Source: Pseudomonadota bacterium (lineage in GTDB: Bacteria; Pseudomonadota; Gammaproteobacteria; Acidiferrobacterales; Acidiferrobacteraceae). Taken from it: a DNA stretch of 34,844 nt. A program made the position numbers and the translations under genes. The stretch's first letter is position 1. Each line of letters opens with the position of its first letter. The notes beneath the pieces are model-generated. The model made no database searches. It had not been told where the DNA came from and saw only the letters and a program-made list of their open reading frames with translations. Location: positions 1-34,844 of the forward strand of contig JAJZZU010000002.1 in assembly GCA_021797365.1 (NCBI GenBank), in the 5' to 3' direction. Below are positions 8,457 through 16,237 of the stretch, piece by piece.

Positions 8457-10576
8457 ATACCCCTGACAATCCCACAAACCGGTACACGGTCCCCTCGGTG
8501 TCGATTGCGACCAATCGCAGCGGCGCATCGAGCAAGACCAATGCCCTGGGGATGCGGCCCATGCAGGAACGGGCCTATGCCAAGCGCGGTGAGCCGTACT
8601 TGCTCCTGAAGTCGCCCCCGGCCTCGGGGAAGTCGCGGGCCTTGATGTTCATAGCGCTCGATAAGCTCCATAACCAGGGGCTTAAACAAGCCATCATCGT
8701 GGTGCCGGAGCGCGCCATCGGCGGAAGTTTTGCGGACGAACCCTTAAGTGAGGCCGGTTTTGGGTGGGACTGGGTCGTGAAACCCCAGTGGAATCTGTGT
8801 AATGCCCCCGGCGCCGACGAGCCGCGTATCGCCCACTCCAAGGTCCAGGCGGTCCGGGCATTCCTCGCAAGCGACGACCGGGTGTTGATCTGCACCCACG
8901 CGACCTTTCGCTTCGCCGTCGATGATCTCGGCGTGGAGGCCTTCGATAATCGGCTCATTGCCATCGATGAGTTTCACCACATCAGCAGCCACCCGGACAA
9001 TCGGCTGGGGAGTCAGCTTGCGCTCTTTCTGGCCCGCGATAAGACCCATATCGTCGCGATGACGGGGTCTTATTTTCGGGGGGATGCCACGGCAGTGCTC
9101 GCGCCTTCCGATGAGGCGCGCTTTGAGACGGTGACCTACACCTATTATGAGCAGTTAAACGGTTACCAGTACCTCAAATCCCTCGATATTGGCTACTTCT
9201 TCTACACGGGCCGCTATCTGGACGCGATCATGAAGGTGCTCGATCCGTCGCTGAAGACCATCGTCCATATCCCCAACGTCAACTCCCGTGAGAGCCTCAA
9301 AGACAAACATAAAGAGGTCGAGGAGATCATGGACGCCCTCGGCACATGGAAAGGGGTGGATCCCGTGACCGGGTTTCACCTCATTGAGCGGCCGGCCGAT
9401 CAGGGTGGAAGGCTCATCAAGATCGCAGACCTCGTCGATGACGGGGACCCCGCCCAACGCTCCCAGGTGCTATCCGCCTTAAAAGACCCGGCGCAACGAG
9501 GCAACCGCAACCATGTGGATATCATTATCGCGCTGGGCATGGCCAAGGAAGGATTCGATTGGATCTGGTGCGAGCATGCCTTGACCATTGGGTATCGTAG
9601 TAGTCTCACCGAGATCGTCCAGATCATTGGTCGTGCCACGCGCGATGCCCCCGGCAAGGAAAGGGCCCGTTTTACCAATCTCATCGCCGAACCGGATGCT
9701 ATCGAAACTGCCGTGGTCGATGCGATCAACGATACCCTCAAGGCCATTGCGGCAAGCCTCTTGATGGAGCAGGTTTTAGCGCCCCGCTTTGAGTTCACCC
9801 CGAAAAACGCCGGGCCCCAGGCGGATTTTGATTACGGTCCGAGCGGGTACGTGGAGGGCGCCACCAATGTTGGTGTCAATGAGGCGACCGGTCAGTATCA
9901 TGTCGAGATCGGGGGACTTACGATGCCGCAAAGCCCCGAGGCAAGCCGTATCTGCCGCGAAGATCTAAACGAAGTCATCACCGCCTTTGTGCAAGATAAA
10001 TCGGCATTGGAGCGTGGTCTCTTTGATCAAGAGAACACGCTGCCCGAGGAATTGACGCAGTTGCGTATGGGCAAGATTGTCCGCGAGCGCTATCCCGAGT
10101 TGACCGAGACCGATCAGGAGGCTGTCCGCCAGCATGCGGTGGCGACCTTGAATCTCACCCAGCAAGCCAAACAACATATGGTAAGTGACAAACCAGTCGG
10201 TTCTGAGGGCACAGGCAGTACGGCGCTTATTGAAGGCGTCCGGCGGTTTGTGAACGTGCGCGACCTGGACATTGACCTCATTGACCGCATCAACCCTTTT
10301 GAGGCGGCCTATGCCATTCTCGCTAAGGCAATGGACGAGAAGACGCTCCGCCAAGTACAGGCAACGATTGCGGCCAAGCGACTTACCATTCCGGTCGACG
10401 AGGCGCGCGAGCTAGCGCAACGGGCTTTGCAATTCAAACAGGAACGAGGCCGATTACCGCACATCAACGCGCAGGACGCTTGGGAGCGGCGCATGGCCGA
10501 AGGCGTGGCGGCCTTGGCCCGCTATCGTGCTCAGGAAAAAGCCACAGCCGAACGCGCAGGAAATAGCGATGCCTGA
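8453..10576 (+). CDS. SF2 DEAD/DEAH-type helicase of the methyltransferase operon
   Basis: This 707-aa protein is an ATP-dependent nucleic-acid translocase. Motifs seen: Walker A SPPASGKS (54-61), DEFH in LIAIDEFHH (172-175), motif III AMTGSYF (about 202-208), a motif V region around GMAKEGFDW (362-370) and motif VI QIIGRATR (390-397). The 300-residue C-terminal part has no motif I recognise and is rich in charged helices. The start overlaps the methyltransferase stop, and the end overlaps the next start by 8 bp. The arrangement suggests a translocating subunit of a restriction or defence complex; that role is inferred from context. Confidence 0.88.
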   Translation: MNTPDNPTNRYTVPSVSIATNRSGASSKTNALGMRPMQERAYAKRGEPYLLLKSPPASGKSRALMFIALDKLHNQGLKQAIIVVPERAIGGSFADEPLSEAGFGWDWVVKPQWNLCNAPGADEPRIAHSKVQAVRAFLASDDRVLICTHATFRFAVDDLGVEAFDNRLIAIDEFHHISSHPDNRLGSQLALFLARDKTHIVAMTGSYFRGDATAVLAPSDEARFETVTYTYYEQLNGYQYLKSLDIGYFFYTGRYLDAIMKVLDPSLKTIVHIPNVNSRESLKDKHKEVEEIMDALGTWKGVDPVTGFHLIERPADQGGRLIKIADLVDDGDPAQRSQVLSALKDPAQRGNRNHVDIIIALGMAKEGFDWIWCEHALTIGYRSSLTEIVQIIGRATRDAPGKERARFTNLIAEPDAIETAVVDAINDTLKAIAASLLMEQVLAPRFEFTPKNAGPQADFDYGPSGYVEGATNVGVNEATGQYHVEIGGLTMPQSPEASRICREDLNEVITAFVQDKSALERGLFDQENTLPEELTQLRMGKIVRERYPELTETDQEAVRQHAVATLNLTQQAKQHMVSDKPVGSEGTGSTALIEGVRRFVNVRDLDIDLIDRINPFEAAYAILAKAMDEKTLRQVQATIAAKRLTIPVDEARELAQRALQFKQERGRLPHINAQDAWERRMAEGVAALARYRAQEKATAERAGNSDA

Positions 10577-11765
10577 CTTATCCGATGACGAGCTACTCGA
10601 CGCCTTAGGTGTCGATGTCACCCCGGCCGCGACCGGGCGCCACACACCGCGTGAGGAACGCCTCATCGCCGGTTTTGAGGATATCCTGCGTTTTATCGAG
10701 ATCCAGGGGCGCGTACCCCAACACGGAGAGGACCGCGATATCTTTGAGCGGCTGTATGCGGTGCGCCTTGATCGCCTGCGCGCCTTGCCCGAGGCGCGCA
10801 AACTGCTGGCAAGTCGCGACGTTCATGGTCTGCTGGCCCTGGATGGATCTGGGGAAACGCGTCCGGTCGACACGCTCGATGATGAGAGGCTGTTGGCGGA
10901 ACTTGGTGTGGCCACCCCGGATGAAGAGGACATCACCATCCTCAAGCACGTGCGCTCGCAAGAGGACCGGCGTGTCGCAGAGGAAGTCGCCGACCGCACA
11001 CCTTGCCCGGACTTTGCGCGTTTCAAACCGCTCTTTGCCGGGGTCGAGAACGATCTCAAGGCCGGCCTGCGCCAAACACTACCGTTCGGTAAGGAAGGCG
11101 CCGCTATCCTAGAGGGCGATTTCTTTATTCTGGGCGGCCAACTCGTCTATGTCGCTGAGGTGGGGGAATCGTTCCAAACTCCTGAGGGCAGGTACGACGC
11201 CCGCTTGCGGGTCGTCTATGCCAACGGCACCGAAAGTAATCTCTTGCGCCGATCGCTCCAGCGCGCGCTCTATAAAGACGAAACGGGCCGGCGCGTCACC
11301 CCGGAGCCCGATGCCGGACCCCTGTTCAGCGAGACCTGGGAAGAGGGCGACATCGAAAGCGGTACGATCTACGTCTTACGGAGCCTCTCCACGCACCCCT
11401 TTATCTCCCAACATCGTGAGCTTGTTCATAAGATCGGTGTCACGGGCGGCTCGGTGGAGACCCGAATTGCTCGGGCTCCCCATGATGCCACCTACCTGCT
11501 GGCCGACGTCGAGGTCGTCGCCGAATACAAGCTCTCCGGGATCAACCGGACCAAGCTCGAACACCTCTTCCACCGCATCTTCGCCGTTGCCCAACTGGAC
11601 CTCACCATCGACGACCGATTCGGGAATCCCGTGCGCCCGCGGGAGTGGTTTCTGGTCCCGCTCTCCGTCATTGACGAAGCGGTCCAGCGCATCCGTGATG
11701 GTTCGATTGCTGACGTTGTTTATGACCCCAAGAGCGCGCGATTGGTCGCATCAACAGCCCGCTGA
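10569..11765 (+). CDS. GIY-YIG nuclease-family protein (T5orf172/MUG113 type)
   Basis: The 398-aa protein has a charged, helical N-terminal half (1-150) carrying two similar short segments (DDELLDALGVDVTP at 6-19 and DERLLAELGVATPDEE at 105-120), a middle beta-rich part (160-240) and a C-terminal GIY-YIG-like domain. There, GTIYVLRS (265-272) and HKIGVTGG (287-294) correspond to GIY and YIG, and E331 in KLEHLFHRIF is a candidate metal ligand. The ATG at 10569 has AGGA 7 nt upstream and overlaps the helicase stop. If the methyltransferase lacks its own nuclease, this protein is the likely DNA-cutting partner. That is inference. Confidence 0.8.
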   Translation: MPDLSDDELLDALGVDVTPAATGRHTPREERLIAGFEDILRFIEIQGRVPQHGEDRDIFERLYAVRLDRLRALPEARKLLASRDVHGLLALDGSGETRPVDTLDDERLLAELGVATPDEEDITILKHVRSQEDRRVAEEVADRTPCPDFARFKPLFAGVENDLKAGLRQTLPFGKEGAAILEGDFFILGGQLVYVAEVGESFQTPEGRYDARLRVVYANGTESNLLRRSLQRALYKDETGRRVTPEPDAGPLFSETWEEGDIESGTIYVLRSLSTHPFISQHRELVHKIGVTGGSVETRIARAPHDATYLLADVEVVAEYKLSGINRTKLEHLFHRIFAVAQLDLTIDDRFGNPVRPREWFLVPLSVIDEAVQRIRDGSIADVVYDPKSARLVASTAR

Positions 11766-11784
11766 CCGGCGTTTTCCGCCTGAC

Positions 11785-12246
11785 TTAGGACGCCAATTCC
11801 GCCATAAACTGACGCCAACAAATCACCCGAATGCCGCGCCCAGTCATGACCTTGGCAAACTTGCGATCATCCGACACCAAAACCCACCCATGGGCTTCGG
11901 CCGTCTCGCCTATCAGTGCGTCAGCCTTGTTGCTCGATTTAACATTGAGTTTATTCAGTGCGGCCAAAATAGCGTTATAGCGACCACCATCACTTAACTT
12001 GGCCAACCCGAGCCGCGACTTGCCGAGAACAAACGTCTCCGTTGGCCGAGTCTCTGCATCGATTGTTTGGAGACATTCCATAAGGATGGCTCTCCTAGCC
12101 GCATCCCGAGTGTTATTGATCTCATCCGCCTGATGGTGGGTGACGTAAACGCGACCTCGCGCTTGTCGCGCGACAGTAGTGACATCTACATCTTTGTCAT
12201 CGCGAATGTTGTTGAAGGCATTGGTGTCCATGAGATACGACGTCAT
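11785..12246 (-). CDS. PIN-domain ribonuclease-like protein
   Basis: This 153-aa protein has the PIN fold signature: YLMDTN at the N-terminus, ADEIN, NKADALIGETA and LVSDDRKF, which together supply the acidic metal-binding residues. PIN proteins are usually RNases and often toxins, but I find no antitoxin frame next to it, so calling it VapC would go too far. Three start codons lie close together; I choose the ATG at 12246 because AAGGGGG is 5 nt upstream. Starts at 12249 and 12267 are also open. It converges with the GIY-YIG gene. Confidence 0.75.
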   Translation of the reverse strand: MTSYLMDTNAFNNIRDDKDVDVTTVARQARGRVYVTHHQADEINNTRDAARRAILMECLQTIDAETRPTETFVLGKSRLGLAKLSDGGRYNAILAALNKLNVKSSNKADALIGETAEAHGWVLVSDDRKFAKVMTGRGIRVICWRQFMAELAS

Positions 12247-12441
12247 CATTACCCCCTTGACGCTCATAACGCGCCCGTTCCGCCCGATACGCGATCGGTT
12301 GAATCCTATTTAGGAGCGCAGAGGTGGACCCCGTAGACTGACATCTACTACCCACCTTAGCCCCACAGAACCTGAGATCCATCTGCCGCGACAATAGTCC
12401 CTACATTTCTCATTGTTCCGAACTTCCGCAAAAACACGATA

Positions 12442-13281
12442 TTAGCTGCACACTTTCTTAACGAAGTCTTCCGTTGACATAACACAATCCATCGATTGCA
12501 ACTGTGCCATCGTATCCATTAATGCGGATATCGTCCCTTTGTCGCCTGTCACTAGGACATCACCGGCATACACATCGATGGCAAGACAAATGATGGCATC
12601 TTCGTAGTCGTTGCGATCTATGTCGTTTCGTCCGGAATTTTTTGCCCTGTATAGTCGATACAACATGTATCCGATATACGCCGCCTGCGCCAATCCCTTG
12701 CTTATTGCTTCGCCCGGGCTTATCGAAAGGTCTTCCGACATACCCCGCCCCACCCTTGCGAGGTTCGCTAATAAGATCTCCTTTGTTACTCGATATTGCC
12801 CATTGCGTGGCCGAAAGAACTCACTCCCGCTGAGCAAGCGCTTCATGCGGTCCACGTACCAGTCTTCCTCTGTTCGTAGAATCAACTCGAAAACCTCCCC
12901 ACAATCCACAAGGGGGCACAGCACTCCATCCGGGTAACGTAGATACTTGGCATGCAAGTCATCCAGTGATCCTGTTTTCGATACTATCCCGAGCATTTGC
13001 TCAAGCAGACCGCGATCATCCCGGCGGCTTTGGTTAACGCTGTGTGGTACACCAGCACGCTCCGCCCACAGTACCGCACTGTCATCAAGAAGACGAGGGA
13101 CACGACATTTCAGGAAATTGCTGAGCGCAATGGCATAGTCGTCCTCTGGCGCTTTTATGAGGTGACTTGCCAATTCGCAACACGTTATTGGGCACACAGA
13201 AAGATCGGCGCCATTCCGGATTGCGCTTTCCAATTTCTTGCGAGAGATACTGCGAATCGCGCACGTGTCAAGAATATACAT
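12442..13281 (-). CDS. Large PIN-like domain protein
   Basis: The protein has 279 aa, longer than a typical VapC. PIN-like elements are split: YILDTCAIRSI at the N-terminus and CELASHL near residue 38 supply the first acidic residues, and NDYEDAIICLAIDVYAGDVLVTGDKG near the C-terminus supplies the rest. About 170 mostly helical residues separate them. The nuclease role is inferred from the motif set. The ATG at 13281 lacks a strong ribosome site, and a TTG two codons upstream is an alternative. It lies 108 bp downstream of the SIR2-like gene on the same strand and may be its partner. Confidence 0.65.
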   Translation of the reverse strand: MYILDTCAIRSISRKKLESAIRNGADLSVCPITCCELASHLIKAPEDDYAIALSNFLKCRVPRLLDDSAVLWAERAGVPHSVNQSRRDDRGLLEQMLGIVSKTGSLDDLHAKYLRYPDGVLCPLVDCGEVFELILRTEEDWYVDRMKRLLSGSEFFRPRNGQYRVTKEILLANLARVGRGMSEDLSISPGEAISKGLAQAAYIGYMLYRLYRAKNSGRNDIDRNDYEDAIICLAIDVYAGDVLVTGDKGTISALMDTMAQLQSMDCVMSTEDFVKKVCS

Positions 13282-13395
13282 GGCCAATAGCTTTTGTGAT
13301 AATGGATGAACTCAGGAGACGAATCAAGACTCAATCCAGGGCCTAGTGCACAAAAAAGAGGCGCGTTCTTGCTGTGATATCGTGATAAACGAGGC

Positions 13396-14499
13396 TCAGC
13401 ATGACGCCTCTTCTCGAAGAAAGGTCACGATTTCCTCCAGCACGGCATTCTGGGGCGGGAAATTCCCAATTCCCGGTCCATAATAGGATTTTAATCGCGG
13501 CTGGGATGGGATATTGCACCCGGGCAGAAGATCCGGTACCAGATGAAAAAAGCTAGCCGTATCGATGTGCACAACACGCGCCCTCTCCCCATGTATCCGC
13601 ATACTTTCCATAACCCACGTGTTGACATGCACATCGTTAGCGCCGTAACCAGCAATAAGCCATAGAGGGGTACTGACAGCAGCATTCAGAAAGGCATTGT
13701 AGTAGTAGCCGAGCGGCGCCACATAACGCTGGAGCCAGCGTTCCTTTTGATGGCCCGAGACAATCGGCGCAGCCCACTGTGGCGACCGCTCGCCCCCTAT
13801 AAGCGCCTGACGCGCGGCCCCCGCAGAATGATACTTCACGATATCCGTGCCTGAGCGCGGCATACGGCCAAAGCGTACGCTACCGTGCAGGTGCAGCAAG
13901 GCATTCGGTTCCGTCAACACCCTGACTACGAACTGGCCGGGATTGAACACATCGTAGTCCGCGCTTTTTTCATCGCTCGCCGCAAAGCCGTCAAACCATG
14001 GCCCAGTACGGTCTATAAGGTCATCATAATTAAGTGTCAGCACGGTCAAATCAAAGTCGCGCCTTAGGCGGTCCACAAAGGTCTGTAGTCGGTCCGGATG
14101 CTCCTGCGGTGTCTCCCGTATAAAGAAATCAAAAATCCCGTTCAGTAGTTCAAAGCGGGCCCTAAAAACGCTTAGCTTCTCCTCGCCAGACAACAGTTCC
14201 GCATATACAGGAGACAGCCGCGTAAAGGCATTTATGGTTTCCCGCGTCCACCTGCCGGGCGACCGAAGCGTGTCTGTGTACTCCTGGAGATCTTCCAACG
14301 CCGCCATTACCGTCTCAAAATTGAATCCGTCCGATCCTCTTTGTTTTCGGAGGCCCTCAATAATCAACTGAATATCGGGCTCGTCTAGTGCACATACTCG
14401 TTCCGTAGCCTTGGCCGTGGACGGGGCGCCGGCATGCGCCGACGCCCCTGCTCCCAATAGAAGGATAAGGCGCGGTCGGTGGTATCCTGCCTGTTGCAT
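13396..14499 (-). CDS. SIR2-family protein, probable NAD-hydrolysing defence effector
   Basis: This 367-aa protein carries the SIR2-like signature set: the nucleotide-binding LLLGAGAS (13-20), NYDDLID (157-163, with the Asn and Asp of the NAD site), HLHGS (203-207, with catalytic His205) and LIAGYGANDVHVN (281-293). There are no zinc-binding cysteine pairs, which argues against a protein deacetylase. Bacterial SIR2-like proteins in defence loci commonly deplete NAD when infection is sensed; that role here is inferred. The start ATG has AGGAG 6 nt upstream. The neighbours are two PIN proteins downstream. Confidence 0.8.
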   Translation of the reverse strand: MQQAGYHRPRLILLLGAGASAHAGAPSTAKATERVCALDEPDIQLIIEGLRKQRGSDGFNFETVMAALEDLQEYTDTLRSPGRWTRETINAFTRLSPVYAELLSGEEKLSVFRARFELLNGIFDFFIRETPQEHPDRLQTFVDRLRRDFDLTVLTLNYDDLIDRTGPWFDGFAASDEKSADYDVFNPGQFVVRVLTEPNALLHLHGSVRFGRMPRSGTDIVKYHSAGAARQALIGGERSPQWAAPIVSGHQKERWLQRYVAPLGYYYNAFLNAAVSTPLWLIAGYGANDVHVNTWVMESMRIHGERARVVHIDTASFFHLVPDLLPGCNIPSQPRLKSYYGPGIGNFPPQNAVLEEIVTFLREEASC

Positions 14500-14900
14500 T
14501 GCGCTCTCCTGGCACCTCGTTACCCATAGGCGCCCATTATCACGTTGTCCCTCAGGACACGCAATCGCGGATTGCTCTGGTCGCGCGCATCGGCAGCCGT
14601 ATGAGCAAGATGGTCTGGAATATCACGTCAAGGGTGTTATTCGATGATCTCTGGTGGTTGGAGTCGCCCGGTGACCGAGGCCCTTTCTGTGTCGCCGCTA
14701 CTCGGTCCGCCCGTCTTACGCAACCGACAAGCACGCCGCCACTTTCGCCTACTCAGTGGCAGAATGATGGAGATCCACGGTCACTCTGACAGATTCCTTG
14801 GCCGGTACGCAGCCGAGCTATCGGCTCGCCGCAATAGCCCGCAACATTCCGCAAGTGGGGCGTCGGTTTCGTCGGTTGGCATGGTGGTGCCGGGGCATCA
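14500..14900. other. Gene-free stretch between the SIR2-like and PLD-like genes
   Basis: Short frames exist on both strands, but none has a ribosome site together with protein-like composition. I see no hairpin with a T-tract, no repeat and no tRNA. It separates the defence region from the mobilisation module and presumably contains the SIR2 promoter on the minus strand. It could be decayed DNA. Confidence 0.5.
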
Positions 14901-15761
14901 TCACCGCGCCGCCGCCCAATCCCGCAGGCATTGGCGATCAAGGCGGGCTGCTGTGGGATGGCCCAGGAGGATCCCGACCTCACGGTTGCGATTGAGGCTC
15001 GTCCAGGTGAAGTTTTCCGATCCCAAAAAGGCCTCTGTCCGTCCTGCGATCAATTTGGCGTGTAGATAGGGGGCGACGAGATAACGGACGCGCACGCCAG
15101 CCGTAGTGAGTCCTTGGGCAAGGTGTCGGTCATATCGATTCAACGTGGCCGGTAACAGGATCCGGGCCTGCCCACCCTTGACCCGCAGCGCATCGAGGAT
15201 TGCTCGATCTTTCCCCAACTCCTCGGACTCGATACAAACGCCGCCGGGTTGGCGGATGGCCGCCACCAGGGCCGGTGTCGCTCCCGGCGACAGGACCAGG
15301 GTGTGGCGCGGGGCGTTGCCTGCGGGGCGATTATGCCAGTCCGAGGTAAAGACCGCGTGCAGGGCATGCGCTATGGCCGGTTGACGGGTGATGTCGCAAT
15401 ATTCGCGGTTTTTGTGGAAGGCCGACCACGTCAGGTTGGCGGTACCGATTTCGGTTGCCTGGCCGTTCACCATATATTTGGCGTGATCGAATCGATAGCG
15501 ACCGGTGAAACGGGCCGGCGCATAATGCACCTGCGCCCCGGTGGCCCGAAGCCGCGCGATTTCGCCACGGGGTCGGCCGCCATAGGGGCGTCGATCGATC
15601 AGGATGCGGACGCGGATCCCGCGACGGACATCGTGTGTGATGGCCCGAATAATGCGCCGATCCGTCATCAGGTAGACGTTGATAACCAGTGTGCCGCGTG
15701 CCCGCTGGATAAAGGTGATAACGGGCCGGACACCGGCTTGGGGTTCAATGAATAGGGTCAT
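14901..15761 (-). CDS. Phospholipase D-superfamily protein (Nuc-like)
   Basis: The 286-aa protein contains two PLD half-sites: HAKYMVNG (H93, K95) followed by EIGTANLTWS, and HAKLIAGR (H234, K236) followed by FLGSENFTWT. The HxK pairs and the downstream G-S/T-x-N are kept, but the Asp of the HxKxxxxD motif is absent in both, replaced by Gly100 and Arg241. PLD-like nucleases such as Nuc of pKM101 occur beside transfer genes, which suits this location at the end of the mobilisation gene set. No signal peptide is visible. Its start overlaps the stop of a small membrane protein gene (ATGA). Confidence 0.82.
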   Translation of the reverse strand: MTLFIEPQAGVRPVITFIQRARGTLVINVYLMTDRRIIRAITHDVRRGIRVRILIDRRPYGGRPRGEIARLRATGAQVHYAPARFTGRYRFDHAKYMVNGQATEIGTANLTWSAFHKNREYCDITRQPAIAHALHAVFTSDWHNRPAGNAPRHTLVLSPGATPALVAAIRQPGGVCIESEELGKDRAILDALRVKGGQARILLPATLNRYDRHLAQGLTTAGVRVRYLVAPYLHAKLIAGRTEAFLGSENFTWTSLNRNREVGILLGHPTAARLDRQCLRDWAAAR

Positions 15762-15934
15762 GAGTGGTTCTTCCGGTTGTTCTGAATATCCTTGATGGTC
15801 TTGTCTATAATAATGCCCGGCGCGGCGCCCAGGCCAAAGATAATGGCCAAAAGACCCATAGCAAACGCCGCCTCGAAAGCATGGTCGAATCCAAAGAATA
15901 TCCAGATGATGACAAAGGCTATGAAAAAAAACAT
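15758..15934 (-). CDS. Small membrane protein (58 aa)
   Basis: The frame encodes an N-terminal hydrophobic segment (MFFFIAFVIIWIFFGF), a second one (AMGLLAIIFGLGAAPGIII) and a charged tail (DKTIKDIQNNRKNHS), so two membrane passes are likely. GGAGG lies 6 nt upstream of its ATG. It begins 3 bp after the stop of the 73-aa gene and its TGA overlaps the ATG of the PLD-like gene, so the three are a translationally coupled set. No function can be assigned; a role at the membrane with the transfer proteins is a guess. Confidence 0.75.
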   Translation of the reverse strand: MFFFIAFVIIWIFFGFDHAFEAAFAMGLLAIIFGLGAAPGIIIDKTIKDIQNNRKNHS

Positions 15935-15937
15935 GGT

Positions 15938-16159
15938 CTATTCCTCCCCCGGGCTCGTACCCCGGTCATTATCGACCGCGCGCTTCAGGCGCTGGTCTTC
16001 CTCGGCAATGCGCCGGCCCTCGGGCTCATCATTGCGCGTGAAGGCCGCGAGAGCCTTAGCAAACAGGGCGCGGCTGTACCAACCGAGTTCGATAAAATAG
16101 GCCTCCTGCTCCTCCGTGAGATTGAAGCGATCATCCGGTGTCCCCTCGTTCTGTGTCAT
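15938..16159 (-). CDS. Hypothetical acidic small protein (73 aa)
   Basis: This highly charged, soluble protein of 73 aa has one likely helix (TEEQEAYFIELGWYSRALFAKALAAF split over residues 15-40) and an acidic tail. AAGGAG is 9 nt upstream of its ATG. It is the first gene of a three-gene leftward unit (73 aa, membrane protein, PLD-like). A copy of the 19-bp upstream element lies 51 nt before its start. I do not recognise the family. Confidence 0.65.
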   Translation of the reverse strand: MTQNEGTPDDRFNLTEEQEAYFIELGWYSRALFAKALAAFTRNDEPEGRRIAEEDQRLKRAVDNDRGTSPGEE

Positions 16160-16210
16160 CGCGATTGACTCCTTATCGGTTAGCCACGGGAATAAGTGGC
16201 GTTACGGAGT

Positions 16211-16229
16211 GCGGCACGCGCGGAAATTG
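16211..16229 (-). promoter_or_regulatory. Shared upstream element, copy 1
   Basis: On the minus strand this is CAATTTCCGC-GCGT-GCCGC, ending 51 nt before the ATG at 16159. It differs from the copy before the relaxase gene at only one position across 20 bp. Confidence 0.7.
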
Positions 16230-16237
16230 CCTGCGCC

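Noticed and set aside
11785..12246. VapBC toxin-antitoxin pair
   Set aside because: The PIN protein has no adjacent small antitoxin frame with a ribosome site; only the PIN protein is supported.
14499..14789. Plus-strand open frame of 96 codons between the SIR2-like and PLD-like genes
   Set aside because: No ribosome site and no protein-like pattern; it starts within the SIR2-like gene's start region.
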